Source: CATOSK01 sp963665735
GTDB taxonomy: Bacteria > Chloroflexota > Dehalococcoidia > Lucifugimonadales > UBA3495
Length of the DNA: 64,000 nt
Direction: 5' to 3'
Assembly: GCA_963665735.1 (NCBI GenBank)
Contig: OY762444.1
Span: 3,100,001-3,164,000, forward strand
The notes under the pieces were generated by a model, which had not been told where the DNA came from, did not search any database, and saw only the letters and a program-made list of their open reading frames with translations. A program made the position numbers and the translations under genes. Within the stretch, counting starts at the first letter, position 1. Every line of letters starts with the position of its first letter. Positions 26,537-35,401 of the stretch are shown here, one piece after another.

Positions 26537-27370
26537 ATGCCCAAGTTTTCAGCCAACGGCGTCCAGATTTACTACGAAATTCACGGCGACGGTTTTCCCC
26601 TGGTGTGGAGCCACGAATTTGGCGGTAACTACGACAGTTGGAACCAGCAGGTCAACTTTTTCTCCCGCCGCTACCGGGTGATAACCTACGCGGCGCGGGG
26701 CTACCCGCCCTCGGACGTGCCGGAAGACCCGGCGGCCTACTCGCAAGAGCAGGCGGTGGAAGACCTGCGGCTGCTGCTGGAACATCTGGACATCGGGCAG
26801 GCCCACATCGGCGGGCTTTCTATGGGGGGCAACGTGGCGTTGAACTTCGGGTTGACCCACCCGGAAATGGCCCGGTCTCTGGTGGTGGCCGCCTGCGGCA
26901 CCGGCAGCGACAACCCGGAGCAGTTTCGCCGGGACGGGGCCGCCATGACGGAAAAGATTCTGTCCGAGGGGATGGACGCTTTCGCCCAGGACTACGCTCA
27001 CGGCCCGGCCCGGGTGCAACTGCTGCGGAAAGACCCCAAGGGTTGGGATTTGTTCTACCGGGGGTTGGTGTCCCACTCGGCGTTGGGGTCGGCGTTGACC
27101 TACCGGGGAATCCAGATGGTTCGCGCGCCGGTGTATGACCTGGGGGAACGAATGGCCCAAATGCAGGTTCCCACGCTGGTGATGATTGGCGACGAGGACG
27201 ACCCCTGCGTGAAGCCGGGCGTTTTTATGAAGGAACGCATACCCCGCTGCGGGCTGTCGGTGTTTCCCCGCAGCGGCCACGCCATCAACCTGGAAGACCC
27301 GGACTTGTTTAACCGGACGGCGCTGGACTTCCTTCTGGAAGTGGAAAACGGCGGCTGGCAGGGGCGGTAG
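26537..27370 (+). CDS. Alpha/beta hydrolase
   Basis: This 277-residue protein is placed from the ATG at 26537, with GAGGAAAG upstream. GGLSMGG is the nucleophile elbow, GDEDDPC the acid and SGHAINLEDP the His, a complete triad with the usual helical cap. HEFGGNYDSW lies at the oxyanion-hole position. It resembles 3-oxoadipate enol-lactonase and related hydrolases of aromatic breakdown, but the substrate is unproven. Confidence 0.82.
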   Translation: MPKFSANGVQIYYEIHGDGFPLVWSHEFGGNYDSWNQQVNFFSRRYRVITYAARGYPPSDVPEDPAAYSQEQAVEDLRLLLEHLDIGQAHIGGLSMGGNVALNFGLTHPEMARSLVVAACGTGSDNPEQFRRDGAAMTEKILSEGMDAFAQDYAHGPARVQLLRKDPKGWDLFYRGLVSHSALGSALTYRGIQMVRAPVYDLGERMAQMQVPTLVMIGDEDDPCVKPGVFMKERIPRCGLSVFPRSGHAINLEDPDLFNRTALDFLLEVENGGWQGR

Positions 27371-27388
27371 GGGTTATTGGTTTAACGG

Positions 27389-27766
27389 TCAGGCTGCCCT
27401 GGCGTCCAGGACGATTCGCACCAACTCCCGAATGTCGGGAAGGCAATTGTCCAGGTCTTCCCGCTCCATCCAGTCGTTATAGAAGTTGGCGTGACAGGAC
27501 TGGGCGACGTTGAAAGCGGCGCGCAAGAAGGGATTACCCGACTGGGCCACCAATTCCATCAGGGCATGACGGCGTTGCTGGTACTTGCCATGCGGCAAGT
27601 TATGGCTGGCGCAGTAAGCCTTGAGGGCATGGGAGGTAGCCCCCCAGAGCTTTTCCGCGGCCTGGGGCAAGTCTCCCGCCTCAATTTCCCGCTCGGCGTC
27701 GTCCAAGGTTTCGCGGGCCAGCCTGGTATGTTTTTCGGTTAGTGATTCCAAGGCCGGTTCGGTCAT
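27389..27766 (-). CDS. PaREP1/HEPN-like helical protein (second paralogue)
   Basis: This 125-residue protein starts at an ATG with GGGGAGAAG upstream. AREIEAGDLPQAAEKLWGATSHALKAYCASHNLPHGKYQQRRHALMELV is the same helical pattern as the protein at 24689-25057, including the shared A-G-D and A-E-K-L blocks. Later helices diverge. It lies convergent with the alpha/beta hydrolase gene. Function is unknown. Confidence 0.55.
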   Translation of the reverse strand: MTEPALESLTEKHTRLARETLDDAEREIEAGDLPQAAEKLWGATSHALKAYCASHNLPHGKYQQRRHALMELVAQSGNPFLRAAFNVAQSCHANFYNDWMEREDLDNCLPDIRELVRIVLDARAA

Positions 27767-27809
27767 TTTCTTCTCCCCAGAGAGATTTTAGCACAGGCGG
27801 ATTCGGGCG

Positions 27810-28700
27810 CTAAATCCCCAGAACTTCCTTGGCTTCTTGGATGGCGGCGATGTGTTCATCCACCGAGGCCAGGACGCCGCGGCGGGCTTCCACCGAGATG
27901 TGGGTGGCGTCCATCTCCCGCCAGCCTTCGACTTCTTCCAGCCAGCCTTCGGGCTGCTTGCCGGGGAGTCGCAAGCGGCCAATCATGCCGACTTCCTTGG
28001 GGTCGCGTCCGGCTTCGGCGGCGTAATTTCTGACCCGTTCCACCGCCGCCCGGCCTTCTTCACCGGGGACAAAGCTGGGGAACCAACCGTCGGAAATGCG
28101 GCCAATGCGCCGCAGCACCCGCTCCACCGGGATGGGGCTGGCGCTGCCGCCGGCCCCCAGCCAGATGGGAATGGGCCGCTGCACCGGCAAGGGGTTGATT
28201 CCGGCGTCGGTAATCCTGTCCCAACGGCCATTGAAGTTGACCGTTTCCTGAGTCCACAAGGCCCGCAGCAGCTCAATCTGCTCTTCGCTGCGCCGGCCCC
28301 GGGTGTGAAAGTCCTGGCCCAGGGCCTCATATTCCACGTGGTTCCAGCCCACGCCGATGCCCAGCTTGAGCCGCCCCCCGCTGAGGATGTCAATTTCGGC
28401 GGCTTGCTTGGCAACCAGGGCCGTCTGTCTCTGCGGGAGAATGAGGATGCCGGTAATCAAATCCACCTTTTCGGTGATGGCGGAAATGTAGCCCAGGGTG
28501 GTAAAACTTTCGTGGATGACGCTTTCGTGAGTGTAGTAGGAACCGACAACGTGGTCATGGTGGCGGGGGTCGGCCCCCAAAACGTGGTCGGCGATGAAAA
28601 TGTAGGAATAGCCCAAGCCTTCGGCGGTCTGGACGTACTCGCGGATGGCGCCCGGGTCGGCGCCGATTTCCGTCTGGGGGAACACCACTCCGAACTGCAT
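27810..28700 (-). CDS. LLM-class (probably F420-dependent) oxidoreductase
   Basis: This 296-residue luciferase-fold protein begins MQFGVVFPQTEIGADPGAIREYVQTAEGLGYSYIFIADHV. ILPQRQTALVAKQAAEIDILSGGRLKLGIGVGWN is the diagnostic block of the TIGR03619-type F420-dependent subfamily. Length is normal. It lies between an aldo/keto reductase gene and a HEPN-like gene, all on the minus strand. The substrate is unknown. Confidence 0.85.
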   Translation of the reverse strand: MQFGVVFPQTEIGADPGAIREYVQTAEGLGYSYIFIADHVLGADPRHHDHVVGSYYTHESVIHESFTTLGYISAITEKVDLITGILILPQRQTALVAKQAAEIDILSGGRLKLGIGVGWNHVEYEALGQDFHTRGRRSEEQIELLRALWTQETVNFNGRWDRITDAGINPLPVQRPIPIWLGAGGSASPIPVERVLRRIGRISDGWFPSFVPGEEGRAAVERVRNYAAEAGRDPKEVGMIGRLRLPGKQPEGWLEEVEGWREMDATHISVEARRGVLASVDEHIAAIQEAKEVLGI

Positions 28701-28744
28701 AACTGCTCCTTTGCCGGTTGGGGGATTGACCGTATGCCGGCCCG

Positions 28745-29764
28745 TTAACGCCGGTATTCGTCGCCGCAGTCGCCGATAATCCGGTACAGGGCGCGGGACT
28801 GGGACAGCACGGCGTCAATAACCGCCAAGTCCTCGGCGTCCAGCGAAAAATCAAAGACCCTGGCGTTGTCCCCGATATGCTCGGCCACACCCAGGCGGAC
28901 GCCGATTATAACCCCCGCCACGGCCGGCTGGTCCAGGACGTAGCGCACCGCTACGTTGGCGATGCTGACCCTATGCTTGGCGGCGATGGAACTCAAGACG
29001 GCCAACAACTGCTGGAAGAGGCTCCAACCGCCCCAGGCGTCAATCATCTGCTTGTACTTGCGCAAGCTGGCGGTGGTCAAAGCGGCGGGGGCCGGTTCCG
29101 GCTGGCCCAGGTAATTTTCCGACAACAGGCCGCCGCACAGCGCTCCGTAGGGCAGCAGCCAGACCCGGTTTTCTTCGCAGAACCCGGTCATGTTGACCAG
29201 GGGGCGGCGGTCAATCAGCGAAAACTGCACTTGGTTGGAAACCACCCGGATGCCGTGGGCGGCGATGTCCCGCAGGCGTTGGGTGTCAAAGTTGGTCAGG
29301 GCCAGGCGGTGAATCTTGCCCTCGTCGCGCAGGGCGGCCAGGTGGGTCAGGGCCTCCAGGTAGCGGTCGTCGCCGTAGTCCCACCAGTGGAACTGGAGCA
29401 GGTCAAGACAGTCAACGCCCATGCGCCGCAGCGAAACGTCAACATTGTTTTCGACGACCTGGCGGCTCATCGGCCCAGGGCGGGGCACCCACTTGGTGAA
29501 AGCCTGGATTTGGGACAGGGCCTCTTGCCCCCGTTGGTTGGCGAGTTGGCGACGAAACTCGCCGATAAAGTCCTCGGCGGGGCCGTAATGGTCAGCCAGG
29601 TCCCAGGTGGTGAACCCGGCGTCCAGGTAGTCGAACATACTGCGGACGGCGGCGGCGGGGTCAATGCGCCCGTGCGCCCCCGACACCTGCCACATACCGT
29701 TGAGGACACGGCAAATGGACAAGTCGCGCACAAACCGGAGCCGGCTGTCGGAAGGAAGGGTCAT
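28745..29764 (-). CDS. Aldo/keto reductase
   Basis: This 339-residue TIM barrel carries Asp and Tyr in WDLADHYGPAE, Lys in IQAFTKWVPR and His in LLQFHWWDYGD, the D-Y-K-H catalytic set of the superfamily. It reduces carbonyls with NADPH. It lies between an F420-type oxidoreductase and an ATPase gene. There is only 6 nt between this start and the ATPase stop, so the two could share a transcript. Confidence 0.85.
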   Translation of the reverse strand: MTLPSDSRLRFVRDLSICRVLNGMWQVSGAHGRIDPAAAVRSMFDYLDAGFTTWDLADHYGPAEDFIGEFRRQLANQRGQEALSQIQAFTKWVPRPGPMSRQVVENNVDVSLRRMGVDCLDLLQFHWWDYGDDRYLEALTHLAALRDEGKIHRLALTNFDTQRLRDIAAHGIRVVSNQVQFSLIDRRPLVNMTGFCEENRVWLLPYGALCGGLLSENYLGQPEPAPAALTTASLRKYKQMIDAWGGWSLFQQLLAVLSSIAAKHRVSIANVAVRYVLDQPAVAGVIIGVRLGVAEHIGDNARVFDFSLDAEDLAVIDAVLSQSRALYRIIGDCGDEYRR

Positions 29765-29770
29765 AAAACC

Positions 29771-31465
29771 TCACGAGGCGGGGGTTGCTTGGTTGGCGAC
29801 ATCATAAATACTGTCGAGGACAGAAATGACTTCCGCGTCTATTTCATGGCGTTCGAGGACGTTGATGAGGAAATGGTAATCGGACTTGGACAGGAGGCCG
29901 GACATCCCGGTCTTGGCGTAAAATGACCGGAACACCGGGTCAAGGAATTCATCGGAGACTTTGGAGTCGCCGTCCCACGGTGAGCGCCCCAAGACCTGGA
30001 GCGCATTTTCCACTTCTGCAACGGCGGCATCCATACTGTGCATGAAGATGGGAAATTCGGACTCAACCCAGCGCAATAGCAATTCCCGGCTACAAAAATA
30101 GTTTTCGATCTCCCTCCTCATCCAACTGTGTTCCCTCAAAACGGCGCTGCCTCCGTCCGGCAAGTTCAGCTGGTCGAACAAAGCAAAACCGCGTAGCTGG
30201 GGATATGCTTCTTTCAACCCCCAGTAGTGTCTCCGCGCTTCCATTGGTTGGTTGCCCACGTAATGAACGAAAGGCCGTTCCAGGCAATCTTCTGCGGGAT
30301 GGCGCGCTTGGTGAGCAAATGACCGCAAAGCTGCCAAATCTGTGGAACCTTCCAGATACAAGACCCATCCGGTTGACGCAGCTTGGAGGTAATTTTCGAA
30401 ACCTATCTCGGCCAGTGACTTCAAGACCTGGGGCCCCCGCCCGGTAATCCGGTGCGGAGCGCCAACGAAGGCCGTCACCGTGTGGCGCCCTCCCGCTTCA
30501 TTCAAGATTACTTCGGAATGGGTGGCAATCAGCAACTGGCTGTTCTGTTGAATCGCCGTCTCAGTTATGGCCTGGTAAATCTGCCGCTGGCGCAATATTT
30601 CCAGATGGGCGTCGGGTTCGTCCAGCATGATCACCGAATCGGGATGGAGCAACATATACGCTGTCAAGAGCAGGGTCTGTTGAAAGCCCCGGCCCGACGA
30701 AGACAGGTCAAGTTCCAGATTCGCCATGTGGCCGTCTCTGTAACGCAAAATAATCTCTCCCCGTTCCGGGTTATACTGCGGTTCCAGGATGGTTGCTCCG
30801 AACAGCCTCTTCATCTGCGGTGCCAACGTATCATTCCACTGATTCGGATGCAGGACAAACACCTGATAGCACAGGTTCCGTAGCACTTCCGCCGTTCTTC
30901 CCTGCCCCAACAGGACATTGACCGCCCCCGGCTGTTGCAATGTTTCCGCTGAGGACAACCCGGACATGGGCGGCAGGAAAGCGACTCGTTCTTCGAAGGC
31001 TTCGGCGGGTACGGGCATCCTGGCTTGGCCGTCAGCGGATGTTCGCAATGGGCGGCAGTAGAAGGACTCTGGATTGGCGTAATCGAACTCGAACCCGCAG
31101 GTCCATTCTTGTCCTTCGTTGGAAATCCCGGTAACCAGGACTTCGATGCGTATGTTGCTGGTGCCACCGTTCTGGCGGTTGGCCTCCCGGGTACGCAAGC
31201 CTCGCCACAGTAAATTAGCATGGTTGACCGGCACCGAGAACAAGTCCAGCCGGTTGATAGACACCCCGGGACGCTCGATGTCGCTGGTGGGAACCATCCC
31301 CCATCGGTCTCGCCAACGTCGCAACCCCAACTCCCACAGGGCCAAGGCTTGCAGCGCGGTAGTTTTCCCCGAATCGTTGGGGCCGACGAACACCACCACG
31401 TTGTCGAGTTCGACGGAGATGTCCTCGAATTGCTTGAAATTCCGTACCGTTATGCTGGTCAGCAT
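29771..31465 (-). CDS. OLD-like ATPase with C-terminal TOPRIM-like region
   Basis: The start is given as the ATG at 31465; a GTG five codons upstream is possible, and neither has a clear Shine-Dalgarno sequence. Walker A is FVGPNDSGKTTALQ, the signature is LSSSGRGFQQTLLL, Walker B is VIMLDEPDAHLEI and the switch is IATHSEVIL. The C-terminal third has WVLYLEGSTDLAAL and a later FALFD, fitting the OLD-family TOPRIM Glu and Asp. About 564 residues is close to GajA/OLD length. No adjacent UvrD gene exists. A DNA-nuclease defence role is an inference. Base composition is less GC-rich than its neighbours. Confidence 0.75.
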   Translation of the reverse strand: MLTSITVRNFKQFEDISVELDNVVVFVGPNDSGKTTALQALALWELGLRRWRDRWGMVPTSDIERPGVSINRLDLFSVPVNHANLLWRGLRTREANRQNGGTSNIRIEVLVTGISNEGQEWTCGFEFDYANPESFYCRPLRTSADGQARMPVPAEAFEERVAFLPPMSGLSSAETLQQPGAVNVLLGQGRTAEVLRNLCYQVFVLHPNQWNDTLAPQMKRLFGATILEPQYNPERGEIILRYRDGHMANLELDLSSSGRGFQQTLLLTAYMLLHPDSVIMLDEPDAHLEILRQRQIYQAITETAIQQNSQLLIATHSEVILNEAGGRHTVTAFVGAPHRITGRGPQVLKSLAEIGFENYLQAASTGWVLYLEGSTDLAALRSFAHQARHPAEDCLERPFVHYVGNQPMEARRHYWGLKEAYPQLRGFALFDQLNLPDGGSAVLREHSWMRREIENYFCSRELLLRWVESEFPIFMHSMDAAVAEVENALQVLGRSPWDGDSKVSDEFLDPVFRSFYAKTGMSGLLSKSDYHFLINVLERHEIDAEVISVLDSIYDVANQATPAS

Positions 31466-31614
31466 TCTGGATACAGTCACCGCTGCAAGAGATATGGGAA
31501 TTGTACCACCTTGTTGACAACCGCCGCCCCCGCCCGTGCTACAATTCGGCTACAATCACCGGGCAAACCTTTGGAAAACGACTTGGGAAAGAAATTCCCG
31601 ACGGGAGGAAAATC

Positions 31615-32712
31615 ATGGCTGCTGACAAGATTCGCCTAGGCGTCATTGGGGCCAACATTCACCGGGGTTGGGCGCCCCGCTCCCACCTGCCCGCCCTGGT
31701 GGCCAGCCCCGAATTTGAGCTGACCGGCGTTTGCACCACCCGCATGGAGAGCGCCCAGGAGTCGGCGGAAAAGTTCGGGGCCAGGCTGGCCTTCGACAAC
31801 TACCAGGATATGCTGGCCCATCCCGACATTGACGCCGTGGCGGTGGTGCTGCGGGTGCCGTCCCACTACGAGCCGACCATGGCCGCCCTGAACGCCGGCA
31901 AGCACGTCTATACCGAGTGGCCCCTGGGCCAGGACACCGCCCAGGCTGTCGAAATGGCCGACACCGCCCGCGCCCGGGGCGTGGTCACGATGGTCGGCTT
32001 GCAGGCCCGGGCCAACCCCGCCATCCTGCACATGAAAGACCTTATCGAAGAGGGCTACGTGGGCGAGGTCATGTCCGCCAGCTGCAGCATGATTCGCGGC
32101 GGCGTCCTGGAACGGGTATTCGACCGCACCTGGCAGCGGGACGTTTCCCTGGGGGCGAACACCCTGACCATTGCCTTCGGCCACACCGTTGACGCTCTGC
32201 GGTTCGTGGTGGGCGACTTTTCCGCCGTTTCCTCGGTGGTCAGTACCCAGGCCAAGCAGTGGAAGGCCACCGACACCGGCGACGTGCTGGACGTGACTTC
32301 ACCGGACAACGTGCTGGTCAGCGGCCACCTGGACAACGGCGGCGTGGCCTCGGTTCACGTCGCATCCACGCCCTACGCCGGCAGCGGCCTGCGGATGGAA
32401 GTGTACGGCAGCCAGGGAACGCTGGTGGCGTCCTCGGACGATTCGCCCCAGCTGAAAGAGGTGCAGCTGCGGGGCACCCAGGGCAGCGACCGGCTGGAGC
32501 CGGTGGAGGTGCCGGCCAGCTATACCAACGTGCTGGAGGGTATGCCCCCGGGGGAGCCTTTCAACGTGGGGCAGATGTACTACCGCTTTGGCGAGGCCAT
32601 CCGGGCCGGCGGCCGGTGCCAACCCGACTTCGACACCGCCGTTGACCTGCACCGCTTCCTGGACAACATCCGGGCCGCCACCGAAGAAGGGAGGCAGGTG
32701 TCGGTGGGGTAG
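31615..32712 (+). CDS. Gfo/Idh/MocA-family oxidoreductase
   Basis: This 365-residue protein is placed from the ATG at 31615, with GGGAGGAAAATC upstream. RLGVIGANIHRG is the dinucleotide fold, VVLRVPSHYEPTMAALNAGKHVYTEWPLGQ is the conserved central block (TEWP in place of the usual EKP), and a C-terminal beta-sheet domain follows. It is probably an NAD(P)-dependent sugar or inositol-type dehydrogenase. W in place of K in the usual E-K-P is noteworthy because that Lys is the usual catalytic residue; many family members share this change. Confidence 0.82.
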   Translation: MAADKIRLGVIGANIHRGWAPRSHLPALVASPEFELTGVCTTRMESAQESAEKFGARLAFDNYQDMLAHPDIDAVAVVLRVPSHYEPTMAALNAGKHVYTEWPLGQDTAQAVEMADTARARGVVTMVGLQARANPAILHMKDLIEEGYVGEVMSASCSMIRGGVLERVFDRTWQRDVSLGANTLTIAFGHTVDALRFVVGDFSAVSSVVSTQAKQWKATDTGDVLDVTSPDNVLVSGHLDNGGVASVHVASTPYAGSGLRMEVYGSQGTLVASSDDSPQLKEVQLRGTQGSDRLEPVEVPASYTNVLEGMPPGEPFNVGQMYYRFGEAIRAGGRCQPDFDTAVDLHRFLDNIRAATEEGRQVSVG

Positions 32713-32730
32713 GGGGATTAACGCAGCGTC

Positions 32731-33168
32731 TTACCCCAGATGGACTATCTCTAACCCTCCCCACTGCCGGTCAAGATATTCGGCGACCAGCCGGCGGTGA
32801 CAATGGTCGGGTTTTTCCTCGCTGCAGAGGAGGCACCCGTTGGAGATAGTCCTTTTTATGCCCATTTGTCCAACACGGCGCTGTTCCATGAGTTCCAGGA
32901 ACTGCTGATGGTAGGTTTCCCAATCGCGATGGTCTTTCCGGTAAGCGTCCAGCATTTCTTTTGTGGGAGCCAGGGCCGGAAGATGGACATACCGCATACG
33001 GCAGACTTTTTCCAAAAAGTATTCCAGGTCGCCCTTCTTGGCAAAGCCTGCCAGTTGGGAGACGTTGTTCAACCGCACGTCCACCACGCGTTTAGCCCCG
33101 GAACTCCTGAGGAGTTCAAAAAACTCCTCCGCCGATTTCTTGGTGAATCCGATGGTGTAAACCCTCAT
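32731..33168 (-). CDS. DUF488-family protein
   Basis: This 145-residue protein has the family's MRVYTIGFTKKSAEEFFELL, VVDVRLNNVSQ and CLLCSEEKPDHCHRRLVAEYL blocks. Cys and His in that last motif are the conserved polar positions. It overlaps the upstream DUF488 gene by 4 nt. The domain's biochemical role is not established. The two tandem copies and the dual-OB-like gene beside them form a unit. Confidence 0.85.
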   Translation of the reverse strand: MRVYTIGFTKKSAEEFFELLRSSGAKRVVDVRLNNVSQLAGFAKKGDLEYFLEKVCRMRYVHLPALAPTKEMLDAYRKDHRDWETYHQQFLELMEQRRVGQMGIKRTISNGCLLCSEEKPDHCHRRLVAEYLDRQWGGLEIVHLG

Positions 33169-33800
33169 CGCGTTTCACCCCAAGGGTCGCCCCCATCGGT
33201 CATTTTGGGGCCGACGTAGGCGATTTTTCGGGCTTGGCGGTCTAACGCTTCGGAGATTACTTCGGCTCTTGCGCGGAACATATCGCCGTTAATGGGTAAT
33301 TTTAACATTCCCATCAGACGGTCCATAGCCGCGTCGTGGCTCTCCAAACCACCGTCGGCCAAGATGTGATTAACGTCCACCTCCCGGCGGGCCAATGTGT
33401 CCGCCACCAGCAAGGCGCGGTGACAGTCCAAAGGGTCTTTCTCGGTGCATACCAAGGCCAGGCGGCGGTTATCGGCGTTGAAAATAATCCGCCTCAAGCC
33501 GTCTTCATAAGGTTCGGTATCCGCCACCAGGTCATACCTGACCCTACCGTCGGGGTCATAGCAGGATGAGTCCGCGGGTCTGCCGCCCAGCTCTCCGCCC
33601 ATGAACGAATAGCCAATGCCCGCCTTTTCCAGCATCCGGCCAATACTTTCATGGGAAAAATGGGGCGCATAACGGCTGTACGGCGTAGAGCGCACGTCCA
33701 CCACTTCATCAATTCCATGTTGCCGCAGCAAGGCGATGAAAGCCTGGGGGGAGTGGTTGGAATGCCCCACGGTAAACACGGGAAATTGGGTTGCGCCCAC
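33165..33800 (-). CDS. DUF488-family protein, second copy
   Basis: This 211-residue protein has FTVGHSNHSPQAFIALLRQHGIDEVVDVRSTPYSRYAPHFS and LVCTEKDPLDCHRALLVADTLA, the DUF488 N- and C-terminal motifs. It is longer than the next gene through a C-terminal extension (about residues 165-211). It overlaps that gene by 4 nt, and its start lies 15 nt after the dual-OB-like stop. The two copies differ enough to suggest distinct roles. Confidence 0.85.
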   Translation of the reverse strand: MGATQFPVFTVGHSNHSPQAFIALLRQHGIDEVVDVRSTPYSRYAPHFSHESIGRMLEKAGIGYSFMGGELGGRPADSSCYDPDGRVRYDLVADTEPYEDGLRRIIFNADNRRLALVCTEKDPLDCHRALLVADTLARREVDVNHILADGGLESHDAAMDRLMGMLKLPINGDMFRARAEVISEALDRQARKIAYVGPKMTDGGDPWGETR

Positions 33801-33815
33801 GCTGTCGCTGCTCCG

Positions 33816-34505
33816 TTAAGCTGGAATTATTGCGGCGATGAGTTTATAAACAAAGCCCCGGTACGGTTCGCCAAGGCTTACTGTCAGGAAACACCGGCCA
33901 ATGGAATAGGAACCGTCGGGTTTCGCCAGATAATCCCGTTCCCAAACCGGATCAGTTATGCGCAGCCAGTATTCAGCGCTGCGGTATTGGAAACGGCCCT
34001 GCACACTCCGGCGGGTATTGCCAAAATCTCTGCCCGGCTGGGAGACGACGATTTCGAGGCTGGTTGCCTGAATCAAACACAGTGAGTTGTCAACAGCCAG
34101 GGCTTCGTGGAGCGGTATTCTATCGTTGCGCCCGTTGTAGGTGTGATGCCCATTAACCCAAATGACTTCCACCGGGTCGGTATATTGCGATAGACCGTTG
34201 GCAGTGACCTGCCCCGTCTTTTCCCAATAAAAATCCGGGTCAAGCAGCCAATTCTCCTGCTGGTAATCCTTGGGGGTATGACTCAGCAAAGGCACGTGCA
34301 AAACGTCAAGGACTCTGGGGTCGCTGCCATCCTGGTACTGGCGTTCCCACTCCGAAACTTCCTGGTTTTCCCGGTCGCTTACCGGACGAATCCAACCCCC
34401 GCTCTTTCCATCGGCCAGAACCTCTTTGCCGGCAATGCAGCGTCCGCTCATCTTGCGCGAATTGGCGAGGCAGATAATCTGTTTGACAACGCCGGAAGTG
34501 GACAT
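33816..34505 (-). CDS. Dual-OB (DuOB)-like protein
   Basis: This 229-residue protein is placed from the ATG at 34505, with GGAGG 4 nt upstream; an in-frame extension to 34655 would overlap the DUF6516-like gene and lacks a good site. QIICLANSRKMSGRCIAGKEVLADGKSGGWIRPVS and YWLRITDPVWERDYL, with alternating strands between, match what I recall of the dual-OB domain that accompanies tandem DUF488 genes. OB folds suggest nucleic-acid or nucleotide binding. Family recall is not certain. Composition is less GC-rich than the flanking metabolic genes. Confidence 0.55.
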   Translation of the reverse strand: MSTSGVVKQIICLANSRKMSGRCIAGKEVLADGKSGGWIRPVSDRENQEVSEWERQYQDGSDPRVLDVLHVPLLSHTPKDYQQENWLLDPDFYWEKTGQVTANGLSQYTDPVEVIWVNGHHTYNGRNDRIPLHEALAVDNSLCLIQATSLEIVVSQPGRDFGNTRRSVQGRFQYRSAEYWLRITDPVWERDYLAKPDGSYSIGRCFLTVSLGEPYRGFVYKLIAAIIPA

Positions 34506-34641
34506 TAAACCTCCGAAGGAATGTCCGGGGAAAATAACCGTGGGACTCAACACGCCCTGTTGCGGCAGTGGCACGGAGTACCGTGCCTGTGATTTATCCC
34601 GAAAAAGCGACCCGTCAACCCGTACCACCCGGCCAACCAGA

Positions 34642-35136
34642 TCACAATACCTCATCCTGATGCTGTTGCGCCAACCTTACCGCAATGCGGATGAATCCGT
34701 CCAATGTGGGAAGTCGGCATCGGGGCACAGGATAGATGGACTCCCTTCCCGTATACAAGTCGAACAAGTGACAGTGCAGGTCATCAGGGTCATGGGAATT
34801 ATCGTATCTGATGACCTCTTGGCCGGTCTCGGTCAACCAGGCATGGTAACTGTATAGATACCCTCTAACCCTGCGTCGTGCATCAACTTCAAGCCACTTA
34901 TCCACGGATATGGACAGGCCGTAAGCGCAGGCGATACGGCCCGTTACGCGTACTTCGGCAAGCCTTTGCCCATCCCGGTACTCCACTATGGCAAGGCGGT
35001 TTTCGGTGACGATACCCTCGTTGATGGCGTTGCTTATGTATCGCTCGTGGACGGTTCGGTAGCCTTCATAGGGATACCAGTCGTGGCGCCATACTGCGCC
35101 TCCAACCGTTTCAGGACGTGGTAGTGGGTCAGCCAT
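34642..35136 (-). CDS. DUF6516-like toxin candidate
   Basis: This 164-residue protein contains VRGYLYSYHAWLTETGQEVIRYDNSHDPDDLHCHLFDLYTG, which resembles the Y-H-x-x-W and R-(W/Y)-D-N-x(n)-H-x-H signature of DUF6516/TumE-type toxins. The ATG at 35136 would make a 103-nt overlap with the upstream partner gene and has a poor ribosome-binding site, so the true start may be further in. It precedes the DuOB-like gene by 136 nt. Toxicity is an inference from family resemblance and the gene pairing. Confidence 0.5.
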   Translation of the reverse strand: MADPLPRPETVGGAVWRHDWYPYEGYRTVHERYISNAINEGIVTENRLAIVEYRDGQRLAEVRVTGRIACAYGLSISVDKWLEVDARRRVRGYLYSYHAWLTETGQEVIRYDNSHDPDDLHCHLFDLYTGRESIYPVPRCRLPTLDGFIRIAVRLAQQHQDEVL

Positions 35137-35303
35137 GTCGCAATATCCGGCGTGTCATAGGTCTCCCCGGAACGGACTGACCGAAGCATTTGCTCAGACG
35201 TGCAACCATACTCCTGCTCGAAATTGCCGATGGAATCTCGCATTTCGGCAAACGCTTCGGACAAGTTTCGGGTTATGGTCTTGATATGCGCATATTCCGC
35301 CAT
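35034..35303 (-). CDS. Small partner of the DUF6516-like protein, antitoxin candidate
   Basis: This 89-residue acidic protein has SIGNFEQEYGCTSEQMLRSVRSGETYDTPDIATWLTHYHVLKRLEAQYG, which resembles the small proteins (F-E-x-x-Y-G-M-S-S, W-x(n)-Y-x-x-L) encoded next to DUF6516 toxins. It overlaps the toxin candidate in a different frame by about 100 nt, an unusually long overlap. It could be the antitoxin. No DNA-binding motif is seen. Confidence 0.5.
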   Translation of the reverse strand: MAEYAHIKTITRNLSEAFAEMRDSIGNFEQEYGCTSEQMLRSVRSGETYDTPDIATWLTHYHVLKRLEAQYGATTGIPMKATEPSTSDT

Positions 35304-35401
35304 GTGACAAATCCCTCAATGAGGAATGTGATGAGTCCCCGGAGGACTAGGGGCGCATGGTTGTGCGCCCTTCTTGTTTGGCCGGCTCGGGTTGTGGCCG
35401 C

